In this document: piece after piece, positions 11,138 to 23,300 of the stretch
Position numbering within the stretch: the stretch's first letter is position 1
Layout: each line of letters opens with the position of its first letter
Assembly (NCBI GenBank): GCA_008711295.1
Contig: VUYV01000072.1
Coordinates: 3,563,691 to 3,627,690 of the forward strand
DNA from: Anarhynchus alexandrinus
Taxonomy: Eukaryota > Chordata > Aves > Charadriiformes > Charadriidae
Direction: 5' to 3'
Length of the DNA stretch: 64,000 nt
Notes under the pieces: model-generated
Databases searched by the model: none
What the model was told of the DNA's origin: nothing
Seen by the model: the letters and a program-made list of their open reading frames with translations, nothing else
Made by a program: the position numbers and the translations under genes

Positions 11138-14100
11138 CTGGTGAAGGAGCCTCTGACACCAGAGCAAGGAGAGCAGTAACGCAAACAAACAAACAGGGCA
11201 TAAATGGGATTTTACTATCCTCATTTGAATAGGCAATCTGGAACACAGGTAGGTAAGGGCACGACTTTCAGACCTGGTGCTTTCCGCAGGATCAATAAAT
11301 TAATCAGGCAAGGAAAGAAGAACACGGGACTGCTGCCCCGTCTCCGCTCCGCCCCACCACTCGCCTTGTTTCCCTTTCCCTGAAATGTTTGAAAAGAAAT
11401 GAGCCAGTGGGGTTTCGGTAAGGAGTACTTCAAATATTCAAAGCGTCTGCTGCTCATAACTAATGAGGAAGGAGGTTGGCCAAAAAGCCCTGCCTGTTTT
11501 CTGACTCAGCCTGAGCTGCCGTGCCCTTCTGGAGCCGCTGTAAACGAGAGGTCAGCGTCGCTCTTACAAAGCCTCTAAATCTTGGGAAATGTGAGGAATT
11601 AGCGTGAATCAGGATAGTTTTGCTCTTCAGCAAAAGCTCGCTAGAGGTACCCAGATTTCACCAGCCAAAACCAAATCCCTTACAATAAAGGAAAAGAGTG
11701 CTTTTACGTGCTTTAAAGTATCCCATGTGTCTGAAGTTTCGTTTCCCCTGAGCGTAGAAAGTTTTGTTTACGTTTTCTCTCTGATCCATCTTGAGCAATC
11801 ATCATTAAGCGAAATGAGTCCAGCTGGGCAAGGTTGCCTGGTTTTATACGCTCTTTTACAGCCCTTATCAGGACTAACAAGAGGGGGTAAAATGTTGCAA
11901 TCAAACAACCCCCAGCCCAAGATACCACACCTGACACTGCTGTTCTTAAAAACACTGTTCTTCCATTTTATGCCTGTAATTCCAGCTTTTTATTATTGTC
12001 GGGATTTAATGCGTCAGGTATTGAAGAGGCTCTCATGCAGCCCAGCATGCAGGGCTGGAAATGCGGTCCCTGGCTAATTAAAAAGTCACCTTTTTCCAGC
12101 CTGATCTGTTTTAACTCTGCAGAGGCGCCAGCCTATGTGTCTTTCATCATCTACCTGGAGATGCAGATATGTCACCACAGAGCTTGACTTCTCCGGCTTC
12201 ATCTTTCTTTCTTTCTTATCCTTTGATTTCTCCTGCATATGCTTTAGACCTTCCTGTGGAGAGGCTTTCTTGGTGGCAGCCACAGGCAGAGAGAAGGTTT
12301 AAACTGAGGCAGAGGGGGATTTCTGTGAGGTCTTTGCACTAAAGAACCAGCAAGTCTCTCTTGCAATGGTATGCATCTACCAGAGGCTGAGAGATGCATT
12401 TTTAGTGTTTTGTGAGCAATTCGTACAACTTTCATGTCTATTCTCACCATAAAGAAGGCCATAAAGCTGCGTGGTTTTAGAGGCGCTGGCCATTCTTGGA
12501 TTCTCAGGCTCACTGATAAGGCAAGTAACCTGAGTTTGCGTGGTTAACACCATTTCAGACTTTTTTATCTTTTTTTTTTTCCCCAAAAATATTTTCACAA
12601 GGAAGTAACCACAGGAATTTGAGTGCTGTGTTCAACAGCGGTGCGTTCCCTGACTTTCCAACTTACTGTAACTACAGTCTGTGTAAGAATTCTGTTTTTC
12701 TCTGATCCTTTATTTCAATTTGGGAATGAAGAGCAAAGGACACTTGCACTCCCCTTACCTAAGTTTGCTCCTCGGAGGATGTCACCAGCGTGGCTCACAA
12801 GCCGGTGCTGAGCTGCGTAGGTAGGAAGGATCTGCCCAGATCGCCATCACCTGAGCTTCCCCTCTGTGCTTTTCATCACAATTGAAGACAACTTTGTTTA
12901 TACGCAATAATTTCCATGGTGTACCAAGCCAAACACTTGTTAATCTAAAAACATGATCTAATAACATTGTCTAAGCATCTGTCTAGGTATCCACGAACAT
13001 TTTGAAGCTTGAATAATGTTTGCTCAATTCAAGTTCAAGTTCAGACCATGTTCACCACGAAAAGTCAGGTGAGGTTTTCCAGTATGGTGACACCTCCCTT
13101 TTCTTTCCTGATGCAATTTGGCATGCAACTTGCTCATTCCAATTAATGTAGTCTTTTGAGAAAAATAAAATCCATATATGAAATCTAATAGCACAGGTAG
13201 ATCTGCAGGGATTAACAATATGAAGGAGAACATTGTCAAGCATATAATGATATTTTGTGGTATGTTTGCTACAGCTAATGCTTTTAATTGCATTTTCCAG
13301 TTTAATTCTAGTAGCCAAAGGCTCAATGCACAAGGCAAATAAAAGACAGGATAATTGGCATGCCCAAGTGCCTCTTTTCAACATAAATCAGGCAGACAGC
13401 AAATATGAGTTGAGCAAGGAGATCACTGTGTTGCAGTCTAATTCACTCAAGATTTTGCCAAAATTAATTTTACACTGCAGGATGGAAAAAAACAGGCCTG
13501 GGAAAAGCATTGAAAATATCAGGCGGGACTGGAGCCACAGTATCCCCCTTCCACATTACCGTCTCACCCAAGCGTGAGAAAACTTGTGAGCAGACTGGCC
13601 AGGGAGGAACAGGCTCAGGTAGAGCCATCCCGTTGGGTGCACTCCTCCAGTCCCGACGTTTGTCTGAAGATGCATCGCTAAAAGATTCTTCTGTGAGTAG
13701 AGGTGCAATTAATAAAAGGCTTTTGAAACAGAAGGAATTTCCTACAAAGCCGACAGCAGTGAGGGATTTTGTTGTTCGTGCCCAGCTGGTTTTTTTAAGA
13801 CATCAGCCCTGCAAGTACATGCAGAGGTGAACTATCACACTATTTTAATTGGCGCTGCAAGGCAGCTTGTATGTACACAGGGAGCTGCAAGGTAACGATT
13901 CGGACTGTAAGCCCTCTAGGGCTAAGATTATCTTTATGGGCTTAGACAAACACACAAATACATTGGCAGAGCTTTGTTTTTAAGTCCATCAGAGCTGCAA
14001 GGTGAAAGAAGTAAAAAGATAAGTACTTTTCCTCGAGTTTTAAGCCAAGGTGGGTTTTCTCCTGTTTGATCTACAAGTCCAGCCAGAGTAAATAACTTCA

Positions 14101-15820
14101 AAACTGTTAACATTCATTATGCGTAGTAATTCACTCATCCGTCCGAGCCCTATGCACTTTTTGTTTGAAGATAGAATAAATAGGTATTCCTACTTATCAA
14201 CACTGCAGAGCTTACGCAGTTTCTTTGGAGAAAGCCTGATTCTCCAGGGTTTTGCACGGCAGCAGCTGAAACACAGCTGGGCAAATTCCCTGCTGGTGTT
14301 ATCTGACATATTTCTATTAACTTTGAGAGAGTCTCACCCCTTTATGCCAGTAGACAGTTGACTCTACTGCATGTGCATTACGTTCTGAGTTCCAAAAATT
14401 GGCAACCCTTCCCCAGGTTTTTTGAAGCATTTTTGCTAACTATATAGAAAACATGTCTGTGTTTGGCTTCTCCACAGATTATTTGGCCATCTAACCTAAC
14501 AAAACACTCCAGTGATGCTGTCGATCGCATCCAGTTTTGGAAAGCCACGCTGCGCTGAGTACAGTATTTCCAGGCTGTGAGCCATTAAACAAGCCTGTTC
14601 CTGCCGCAGTTCATGTGGCTTTCGCTATGAACTGGAATGAGGGCAGGACCGCATCCAACGCGCGGTCCCAAAGACGCTCGCGCATATTCCAAACCCAAAA
14701 ATCATCAGCTGTAAAAACAAAACATTTGGGGAAACTCCAGTTAAGGGAGCAGACTGCCAAAAAAATTATTCTCTGTGTATGCGGAGTTGTTTTTAATTCC
14801 TGTTTTGCTCTGTGGCATGGCCCAGGGCGAGGACAGGTGAGCGCTAGTTCAAGGGGAACAGTGGGAGCGAGCAGCTGAGTGACAGGACAGTCCCCTTTCA
14901 GCATCAACAAGCCTTTAGCTTGACTTTTGCTTTAGTGTAAGGTTGCACCCCATCATTGCAGTGCTTGTTCCACTAGATCCCTCGCTGCATTACAGAAGAC
15001 CAGCTCCTGCAGGGTGTGACATTTCTCCCCGGCTTGACGATAATCCCATTAGCTGGGTGAGTCTCCCAGCACAAATCCTGCTGCTGGGCCGGTGCTGTGA
15101 TTTCTGCAGGACCGCCCGTGCAGCTGGCTCTGGGGGCGATGACCTGCCGATGTCTCCAGCGCAGAGGTCTGGTGGCATCTTGACACACTCATACATTTGC
15201 TTTATGATCTGCAGTTCGGATCGGCGTTGCTGTGAGCGCTTCTTTACAGTCAAAAAGGTGGTGTTATAAGGGATGAAAGCCAGATGTTGCATGTTTATCC
15301 AGTATCAGGGATTTCATAACACTTAGCTTGCAAGTCATGACTAGATTATTTCAGCTGCCAACGGCACAGCCCGAGCATCAAGCTGTGTTCCCTCCGCTCG
15401 GAGCACTCACAACTCAGAACTGAGTCGCAGGAACGTTAAATTACCATGACTAGGAGGAAATGCTTCAGAAATATATATTTTGCCTTTTGAAAACTGGATT
15501 TCACAAATAGATAACACATACCTTAAAAATGCTCCTAGGGGCACGGAAGTTCAGTCTCTGGAAGCGTTCAGCTTTGTGCTGATGGACGAGTGAAGCGTGA
15601 TGCTGACCACTGGCTGACCTTTTTCCTGATGCTGCCCACGTCAGGATAAAGCACAGATCCTTCTACAGCTGTACAGATTTAGCAGCATTGATACTGTTAG
15701 ATGAATTAATACTGTCTTAAGACGCACACAACCTGAGACCTTTATATTTACTTGAGCTAATGCTTCCTGCACCTGCCATTTCTGTTCAGAAGATACATAT
15801 CTTGTCCCCGATCACCCAAC
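11138..15820. other. Intergenic, no supported gene
   Basis: No gene, RNA gene or clear mobile element recognised. Around 13,860-13,960 there is a TGTAAGCCCTCTAGGGCTAAG-like phrase of the kind found in old sauropsid SINE tails, but it is too short to assign. A poly-T run sits near 12,570-12,582. Confidence 0.5.
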
Positions 15821-18080
15821 ACTTACACACTGCTCACTTTCTCTTGCCTTTACAAGACTTTTGCACTCCGCTGTAACTGCTGAAAGCCCATCAAAGAGCA
15901 GAAATTAATTGAGAAATTTTGGAAGCCAGGTTGGAACATTATACCTTCTACCTACATGAATCTGAGAAAAAGAAAGAGGTGAATACGATAGATTTTGCAA
16001 GAACTGCAAAGTCTACGGGTCAGCGTAACTACACATGAAACAAGCCACTGCCCCAGGCTGGCAGAAACGGCAAAGTAACCTGACAGGGATTTTGGAGAGC
16101 TACATGTTTACCAAATAGTGAACTGCATTTGCTTGAAAAATATATTGTCTATGTTTAGAAACTTTAATACCAGCTATCTTATATGCAAAACAGATAACTG
16201 GTTCAACTACAGTAGTACTCCGTCTGGGAATGAATGTCATTCAGAGTATTTAAAGCACAATAAATAAAGTTTTGCTAAATTCAGCAAAACCCAGGATTAC
16301 TGTACCCTGGTAGGAATGACACAGACTATGTGCATGTATTCAAATATATGTATATTCAGATAGTAGCATGCATTCATTCATACACCTCTCTGCCTATGCA
16401 GGCATGGAGATTTTAAGTCTGGAGTAGCACCACGTGCAAGGATTAGCTGATTAGTAGAGGTTTTAAGTAATCTGTTTCTCATGACATTCCTTCCCTGTGC
16501 AAGAAAGCAGAGGTTTGTCAAGGCATCAATAATTCAGCCTTAAAAGTCAAGTCTCACAAAGTGCTCTTCAGGCATGAATTCTTCATAATCCGCCTGTGGG
16601 GGAGATGGGTGCTGAGATTTCTTCCACCTGATGGTCCCCTTGAAGACAGGGACACACTGCGGTAGAAAAGCTGAATGATTTGGCTAAAGTCAGAGAAGAA
16701 ATCCGACAAAGAGCCCAGCGTAGCTCTCAGGAGCTCTGGGCTGGCAGGTCTCTCCCTGGACTGCATATCTCCATCAGTTTGCTGCAGTTTACAGTCTACA
16801 CCTCATAGGTGAATAATCAAGCATTGACTAATAAATGTATACTTGTTAAAGAAAACAAAAGGAAGTTTCCAGCCCTAAAAACTGTAATAAGAAGTTCAGC
16901 GCTCAGAAGAACCCAAAAGCAGGGGAAGGGAACACCAGATGTTTTTTCTTCAGGCCTTTGGGGACCTGGCAGGCTGTCGCTCCGGGGAGGATGCAGCCAT
17001 CCAGCCCTCAGCCAAATCTAGCCATGAAATCAGGTCAGAGGGAATTTTTTTCTCTCTCCGTGCGCTCCGTCGCGAGGAGTGAGAAGCGCTGTGGGGCTCT
17101 GGAGTCTCACCTCGTCCAACGCGTTACACCTGGGCTGGCGCTAAGGAGGGGAATGGACAGAATCGATAACTCACAAACGTCTTTCTAGCGGGACGCAGGC
17201 AAGCACCAGCAGCTGAAAGGTCAGCCTGAAGACACAACTCCCGCTCCTTGTACGCTTGCAAGTCATGCCATCACGTAGAGCACCGCTGAACCGCTTTGTT
17301 CACGTGCAAGTCTCTGGATTTAAAACCGTTACGTGGCCACCAGGGTCAGACACAGCCTAAGTCAGACAGACAGCAAACCCGGATAACGAATGAGGAATGC
17401 AATTTACCCTTCGGGGGCTTGTTTTGATTTACAAAGTGCAAATGAAGCAGAAGTTATTGCTTTTTTTCCTGCAAATCTTGCCTCGGGAACATTTCTAAAA
17501 TTCTGGAGACTTCCTGTACTGTGTTTTAAGGCCCATAATCCTGAGCCCCTGGCACTCAGCTGGCGGGCAATAGTACCTGGCTCTGATTGAAGCAGAACCT
17601 TTCAAAAGAAGGAAAGATGTCGTTAAACCTATTCTGATGTGCAACAGGTTCTTTTCTGAGCAAGGCAATGATGCCTCTGTGAATTCACTGCCTCTAACCT
17701 TCGAAAAGATTCAGTGTTGAAGAAAACTGGTGCACTCTCAACACAAAGAAACTTAAAATCCAAAGTGACTTGGTGGGTGGTTGCACCGAATTCTCCCGGC
17801 TCTTTTTCCTTGTGGCAGATCCAGGGTTAAAATTCTCAATGGCAACAGAATCGAACTGATTCCTGCAACTCTCCTGTTGCTGGTGTTCTTTCTGCAATGC
17901 CGTTTGTGATGGTGGGGATTAGGGCCCGGCATCGGGGACGTGTTTAGCAGAGATGGAGCATTTCTAATCTACACTGGGGCTTGAATCCGGGCTCCCATCT
18001 ACATTGGTCCTGCTTAAAGAGGAGCCTGTTCCCATGCAGCCCACAGCAGAGGCAGGAAAGTTTGGTGGAGAGAAGGGGAT
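15821..18080. repeat. 2,260-bp direct duplication, copy A
   Basis: Starts ACTTACACACTGCTC and ends GAGAGAAGGGGAT. The next base (18,081) is a single N, after which the same 2,260 bases begin again. Positions correspond at a constant offset of 2,261 (for example 16,554 and 18,815, or 17,390 and 19,651), so I see no indel between copies. No gene is recognised inside; small open frames occur in both copies only because the DNA is repeated. Confidence 0.97.
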
Positions 18081-18081
18081 N
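18081..18081. other. Single-N contig join
   Basis: One ambiguous base placed exactly between the two copies of the 2,260-bp repeat. This is what a scaffolder writes when two contigs overlap and their ends were not merged. Confidence 0.9.
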
Positions 18082-20341
18082 ACTTACACACTGCTCACTT
18101 TCTCTTGCCTTTACGAGATTTTTGCGCTCCACTGTAACTGCTGAGAGTCCATCAAAGAGCAGAAATTAATTGAGAAATTTTGGAGGCCAGGTTGGAACAT
18201 TATGCCTTCTACCTACATGAGTCTGAGAAAAAGAAAGAGGTGAATATGATAGATTTTGCAAAAACTGCAAAGTCTACGGGTCAGCGTAACTACACATGAA
18301 ACAAGCCACTGCCCCAGGCTGGCAGAAACGGCAAAGTAACCTGACAGGGATTTTGGAGAGCTACATGTTTACCAAATAGTGAACTGCATTTGCTTGAAAA
18401 ATATATTGTCTATGTTTAGAAACTTTAATACCAGCTATCTTATATGCAAAACAGATAACTGGTTCAACTACAGTAGTACTCCGTCTGGGAATGAATGTCA
18501 TTCAGAGTATTTAAAGCACAATAAATAAAGTTTTGCTAAATTCAGCAAAACCCAGGATTACTGTACCCTGGTAGGAATGACACAGACTATGTGCATGTAT
18601 TCAAATATATGTATATTCAGATAGTAGCATGCATTCATTCATACACCTCTCTGCCTATGCAGGCATGGAGATTTTAAGTCTGGAGTAGCACCACGTGCAA
18701 GGATTAGCTGATTAGTAGAGGTTTTAAGTAATCTGTTTCTCATGACATTCCTTCCCTGTGCAAGAAAGCAGAGGTTTGTCAAGGCATCAATAATTCAGCC
18801 TTAAAAGTCAAGTCTCACAAAGTGCTCTTCAGGCATGAATTCTTCATAATCCGCCTGTGGGGGAGATGGGTGCTGAGATTTCTTCCACCTGATGGTCCCC
18901 TTGAAGACAGGGACACACTGCGGTAGAAAAGCTGAATGATTTGGCTAAAGTCAGAGAAGAAATCCGACAAAGAGCCCAGCGTAGCTCTCAGGAGCTCTGG
19001 GCTGGCAGGTCTCTCCCTGGACTGCATATCTCCATCAGTTTGCTGCAGTTTACAGTCTACACCTCATAGGTGAATAATCAAGCATTGACTAATAAATGTA
19101 TACTTGTTAAAGAAAACAAAAGGAAGTTTCCAGCCCTAAAAACTGTAATAAGAAGTTCAGCGCTCAGAAGAACCCAAAAGCAGGGGAAGGGAACACCAGA
19201 TGTTTTTTCTTCAGACCTTTGGGGACCTGGCAGGCTGTCGCTCCGGGGAGGATGCAGCCATCCAGCCTTCAGCCAGATCTAGCCATGAAATCAGGTCAGA
19301 GGGAATTTTTTTCGCTCTCCGTGCGCTGCGTCGCGAGGAGTGAGAAGCGCTGTGGGGCTCTGGAGTCTCACCTCGTCCAACGCGTTACACCTGGGCTGGC
19401 GCTAAGGAGGGGAATGGACAGAATCGATAACTCACAAACGTCTTTCTAGCGGGACGCAGGCAAGCACCAGCAGCTGAAAGGTCAGCCTGAAGACACAACT
19501 CCCGCTCCTTGTACGCTTGCAAGTCATGCCATCACGTAGAGCACCGCTGAACCGCTTTGTTCACGTGCAAGTCTCTGGATTTAAAACCGTTACGTGGCCA
19601 CCAGGGTCAGACACAGCCTAAGTCAGACAGACAGCAAACCCGGATAACGAATGAGGAATGCAATTTACCCTTCGGGGGCTTGTTTTGATTTACAAAGTGC
19701 AAATGAAGCAGAAGTTATTGCTTTTTTTCCTGCAAATCTTGCCTCGGGAACATTTCTAAAATTCTGGAGACTTCCTGTACTGTGTTTTAAGGCCCATAAT
19801 CCTGAGCCCCTGGCACTCAGCTGGCGGGCAATAGTACCTGGCTCTGATTGAAGCAGAACCTTTCAAAAGAAGGAAAGATGTCGTTAAACCTATTCTGATG
19901 TGCAACAGGTTCTTTTCTGAGCAAGGCAATGATGCCTCTGTGAATTCACTGCCTCTAACCTTCGAAAAGATTCAGTGTTGAAGAAAACTGGTTCACTCTC
20001 AACACAAAGAAACTTAAAATCCAAAGTGACTTGGTGGGTGGTTGCACCGAATTCTCCTGGCTCTTTTTCCTTGTGGCAGATCCAGGGTTAAAATTCTCAA
20101 TGGCAACAGAATCGAACTGATTCCTGCAACTCTCCTGTTGCTGGTGTTCTTTCTGCAATGCCGTTTGTGATGGTGGGGATTAGGGCCCGGCATCGGGGAC
20201 GTGTTTAGCAGAGATGGAGCATTTCTAATCTACACTGGGGCTTGAATCCGGGCTCCCATCTACATTGGTCCTGCTTAAAGAGGAGCCTGTTCCCACGTAG
20301 CCCACAGCAGAGGCAGGAAAGTTTGGTGGAGAGAAGGGGAT
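18082..20341. repeat. 2,260-bp direct duplication, copy B
   Basis: Same length and order as 15,821-18,080. By eye there are roughly twenty substitutions, mostly transitions, several in the first 200 bp (for example ACAAGACTT versus ACGAGATTT) and a few near 19,210-19,340, 19,990-20,060 and 20,295. That level fits two alleles of one locus better than an old segmental duplication. Confidence 0.97.
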
Positions 20342-23300
20342 TCCTCTGCGTGCTTAACCAGATGAAGCATCAAAACCCACCTCAGGAGCTGCAGCCCTGT
20401 AAATACTGGGACTTGACTCAGTTCTTTCAAAACAACAGGGTGTTTCATCGGCAGGCAGGAAGCCCTGCTTGAAAAGGGAGTTTCTACAAACAATGTGCTC
20501 ACATCTGCTTTCCTTCTTACCAAAACTCCCCTGCCTGCCAGCTTCCATCTCCTGCTGCCGTAGATCTCCTCCAGGCTCGGACCCCAGCCCCTGCCCTGTT
20601 CCCTCTGCGAATTTACATACCTTGGTTAACCCAGGGATGTTGAACTCTCTGTGGGAAACTTCAAAGGGCTCTACTGCATTGTCCTGCTAATGATTTGTAA
20701 GCATATTATCTGCAATCTCTGCTATCCCCATCCAGCTATTGTGCTCCCTTCGGAATAAGTGCCTACATAGCTGTGTCACAACCCAAGACAAGCACAAGAA
20801 AACAAACAGATTACTCCTAGAAACACCGTTGTTCTGTTTATAGTTTTCAGGCTAGAAATATAAGCACTTATACAATATACGTGTGTTTATACAATAGGCA
20901 CATAAACAGTCAGGCACTTTCAGGATCGATCTGATTTGCCATACCTGTACACATCAGTTTTAAGGAATATGTGCAACTCTTCGCTCAAAATCTGATTTGC
21001 TCTGAATGTGGACATAGGTGGCAAATCTGAGATTTCGGCAGGCATGGCAGGCTGGGAAGAGCTGCATCTTCAGTTGCATCCTCAAGTGACCCTGGAAAAA
21101 AATTCTGAGCAAAGAAAGAGGGTATGACCACAAAAAACTGGCTACGTATGGAATATTTGTAAGATATTTCTAATTTCTACCTTAGGAATGTCTTGTCAAG
21201 ATGAGGAAATTGCTGTTTAATAACCGGTTCCATAGGCCAGCTGCAGAAAGGGGTTCTCTAAACAAGCATCCATTACTTGTGGATGTTATCAGGAGGCAGC
21301 CCTGATAACCCTTCTGTCTCCAGCCCTAACAGCAACTCATTGTCTTCTGCTATCCTGTAATTAAATAAAATCTGTATATCCATCAGCAATCAGCAGAACA
21401 GTAGCACTGGCAAACATGGTGGGCTCTCTAGTAGTCTCACTGCTCAAATTAAGGTTGCGATTTCACACCCTGTTCTCCTATTTCAGTTGATAACAGTGAG
21501 ATCAAAGGTCATGTGTTTCCTATTTCAAGAGCTAAGCTGTAGTACCAAAAGGTCTTTCTATTTAAAATTCACATCTACCTCATGGTATTCACAAGTTCAT
21601 TCATGAGGCGCGCTTCCCCAGCTCCACTTTCCACCTCTCTCTCTCTAAACTACGTTACAAGGAAGAATGACCTGTATTGTCCTAAATAAGGCAAATGTCC
21701 TTTTCACAGCTGGGCACTGGCAGGGAGCAACGTCGGCATAGTTTAAAGCTGGTTTGGAAGCTGTGGTGGAAGGAGGCGTGTGAATGACTGACCCTTGCCC
21801 CAGCCCATCCTTTCATTAAAGGGGACGTCAAGCCACGGCTTTGGATGAAGGCTTCTCGCCCTGCCCTGCACCACCTTGTCCCTTAAATATACCAGCAAAA
21901 CTCTTCGTGTTACCACACCATGAACCAGACTTGGGAACTGGAGAAGATTTCTTTCAAACCTGGTTGAAAAGGGGCTGGGAGCTGTAAACTGATACTGCCA
22001 TTGGGACGGTCAAACCACCATATCGGAGAAGCTGTTGATGATGTCTCTCAAGCTGTGTCTGACCAACCCCTCGCTTGGCCCTAGATGAGACCTTCCAGAA
22101 GGGCACTATGGTATGGACATACTGTCCTAGTGCTTGGGGGGCACCTCAAAATGTAGCTGGTTGCAGAAACAGAAAGTGGGTTCAACTGAGGTTTCCTTTG
22201 CGGAGAAGCACCCCTAAACAAGAAACTGCAGGTAACAAAGAAAACGAAAGCAAAACCAAAAAAATCCTTCTGGAGGAAATGAGTATTGTGTTTCTCATAA
22301 ATATTTGTCTTTTTCCAAAATTAATATTTCATTAGACAGATTAGACAGATCTTTCCCACTGATGTGTTTGACAGGTGAGGTTCAGCAGCCTGAAAATACT
22401 CTATAAAAATTTATGGCAGGGGTGAACAGAAAGCCATTCACCGAGTCTTTTTTTTTTTTTTTTCTCATAAGTATCACCTTAAAAGAAAGCAGAGGCTGGA
22501 GATGAGCCAGATTCAGCCTCTGCAGGTTGACTCTGGAGTAGCTAAGGCTGAGGCTGGATGGGCAGCTGAGCCCATTGCACAGCCAGGGCAGGGTCCTCCT
22601 CCTCGCCCAGCACTGGCTCCCACCTCTCTTTGCATTGCCCCAGCCTTGCTGGGCTCTTCGCTTCGTTGCTAGCCCAGAAGATAACTATCTGGTTTTTTTG
22701 CTGGGTTAATGAGCTGTACTGGCTCTGATGAGCACCAGAGCTGACCCAAGGTAAACAGCAAAATCATGGGTCCAGGGGCAAGAAGGGAGCGAGCGCAAAG
22801 TGGGGCTTTTTTTCTTTGAGAAGGGGGGAGCACATCTAACACTGCACTGCACGTCTTGTAAGCACCATTCACCATTTCTGCTTTGCATGTATTTGTGGGT
22901 ATCATATCCTATCCGATCATCACATCCCGCCCCTACCACTGATGCCAACAGCAGCTGGCTGAGAGGGAGAAGTTATTTCTGTGATGCCGTATCATCGTCT
23001 CTCGGTGTTTTTCTTTCACAAAATTGCATCTGCAATGTTAAGGTCCACTTTTAAAAATTAAGCCCTTGAGTCACACTTGTTTGCATGAGACCACTCTGTT
23101 TCACTGCTGCTGTCTGCCGCCGGAATACTCTGTGCTGGGAATGGCTCTCTGCTGAGAGGTGTGCTTTACTTTGTGATATTTCTTCTCTAGGTGATTAAGG
23201 ACCTAATTGTCCCAAATATATTACTGGACTGTAGCCTTATGGAAGCCAAGGAAATCAAGTTCAGCTGCCTCCAAAAGTCATAGAAAGGAACATATTATTT

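Noticed and set aside
15821..20341. Duplicated small open frames (70, 76, 66 and 67 codons in each copy) as a conserved gene family
   Set aside because: They are identical because the whole 2,260 bp is repeated, probably by misassembly; neither copy shows a coding signature.
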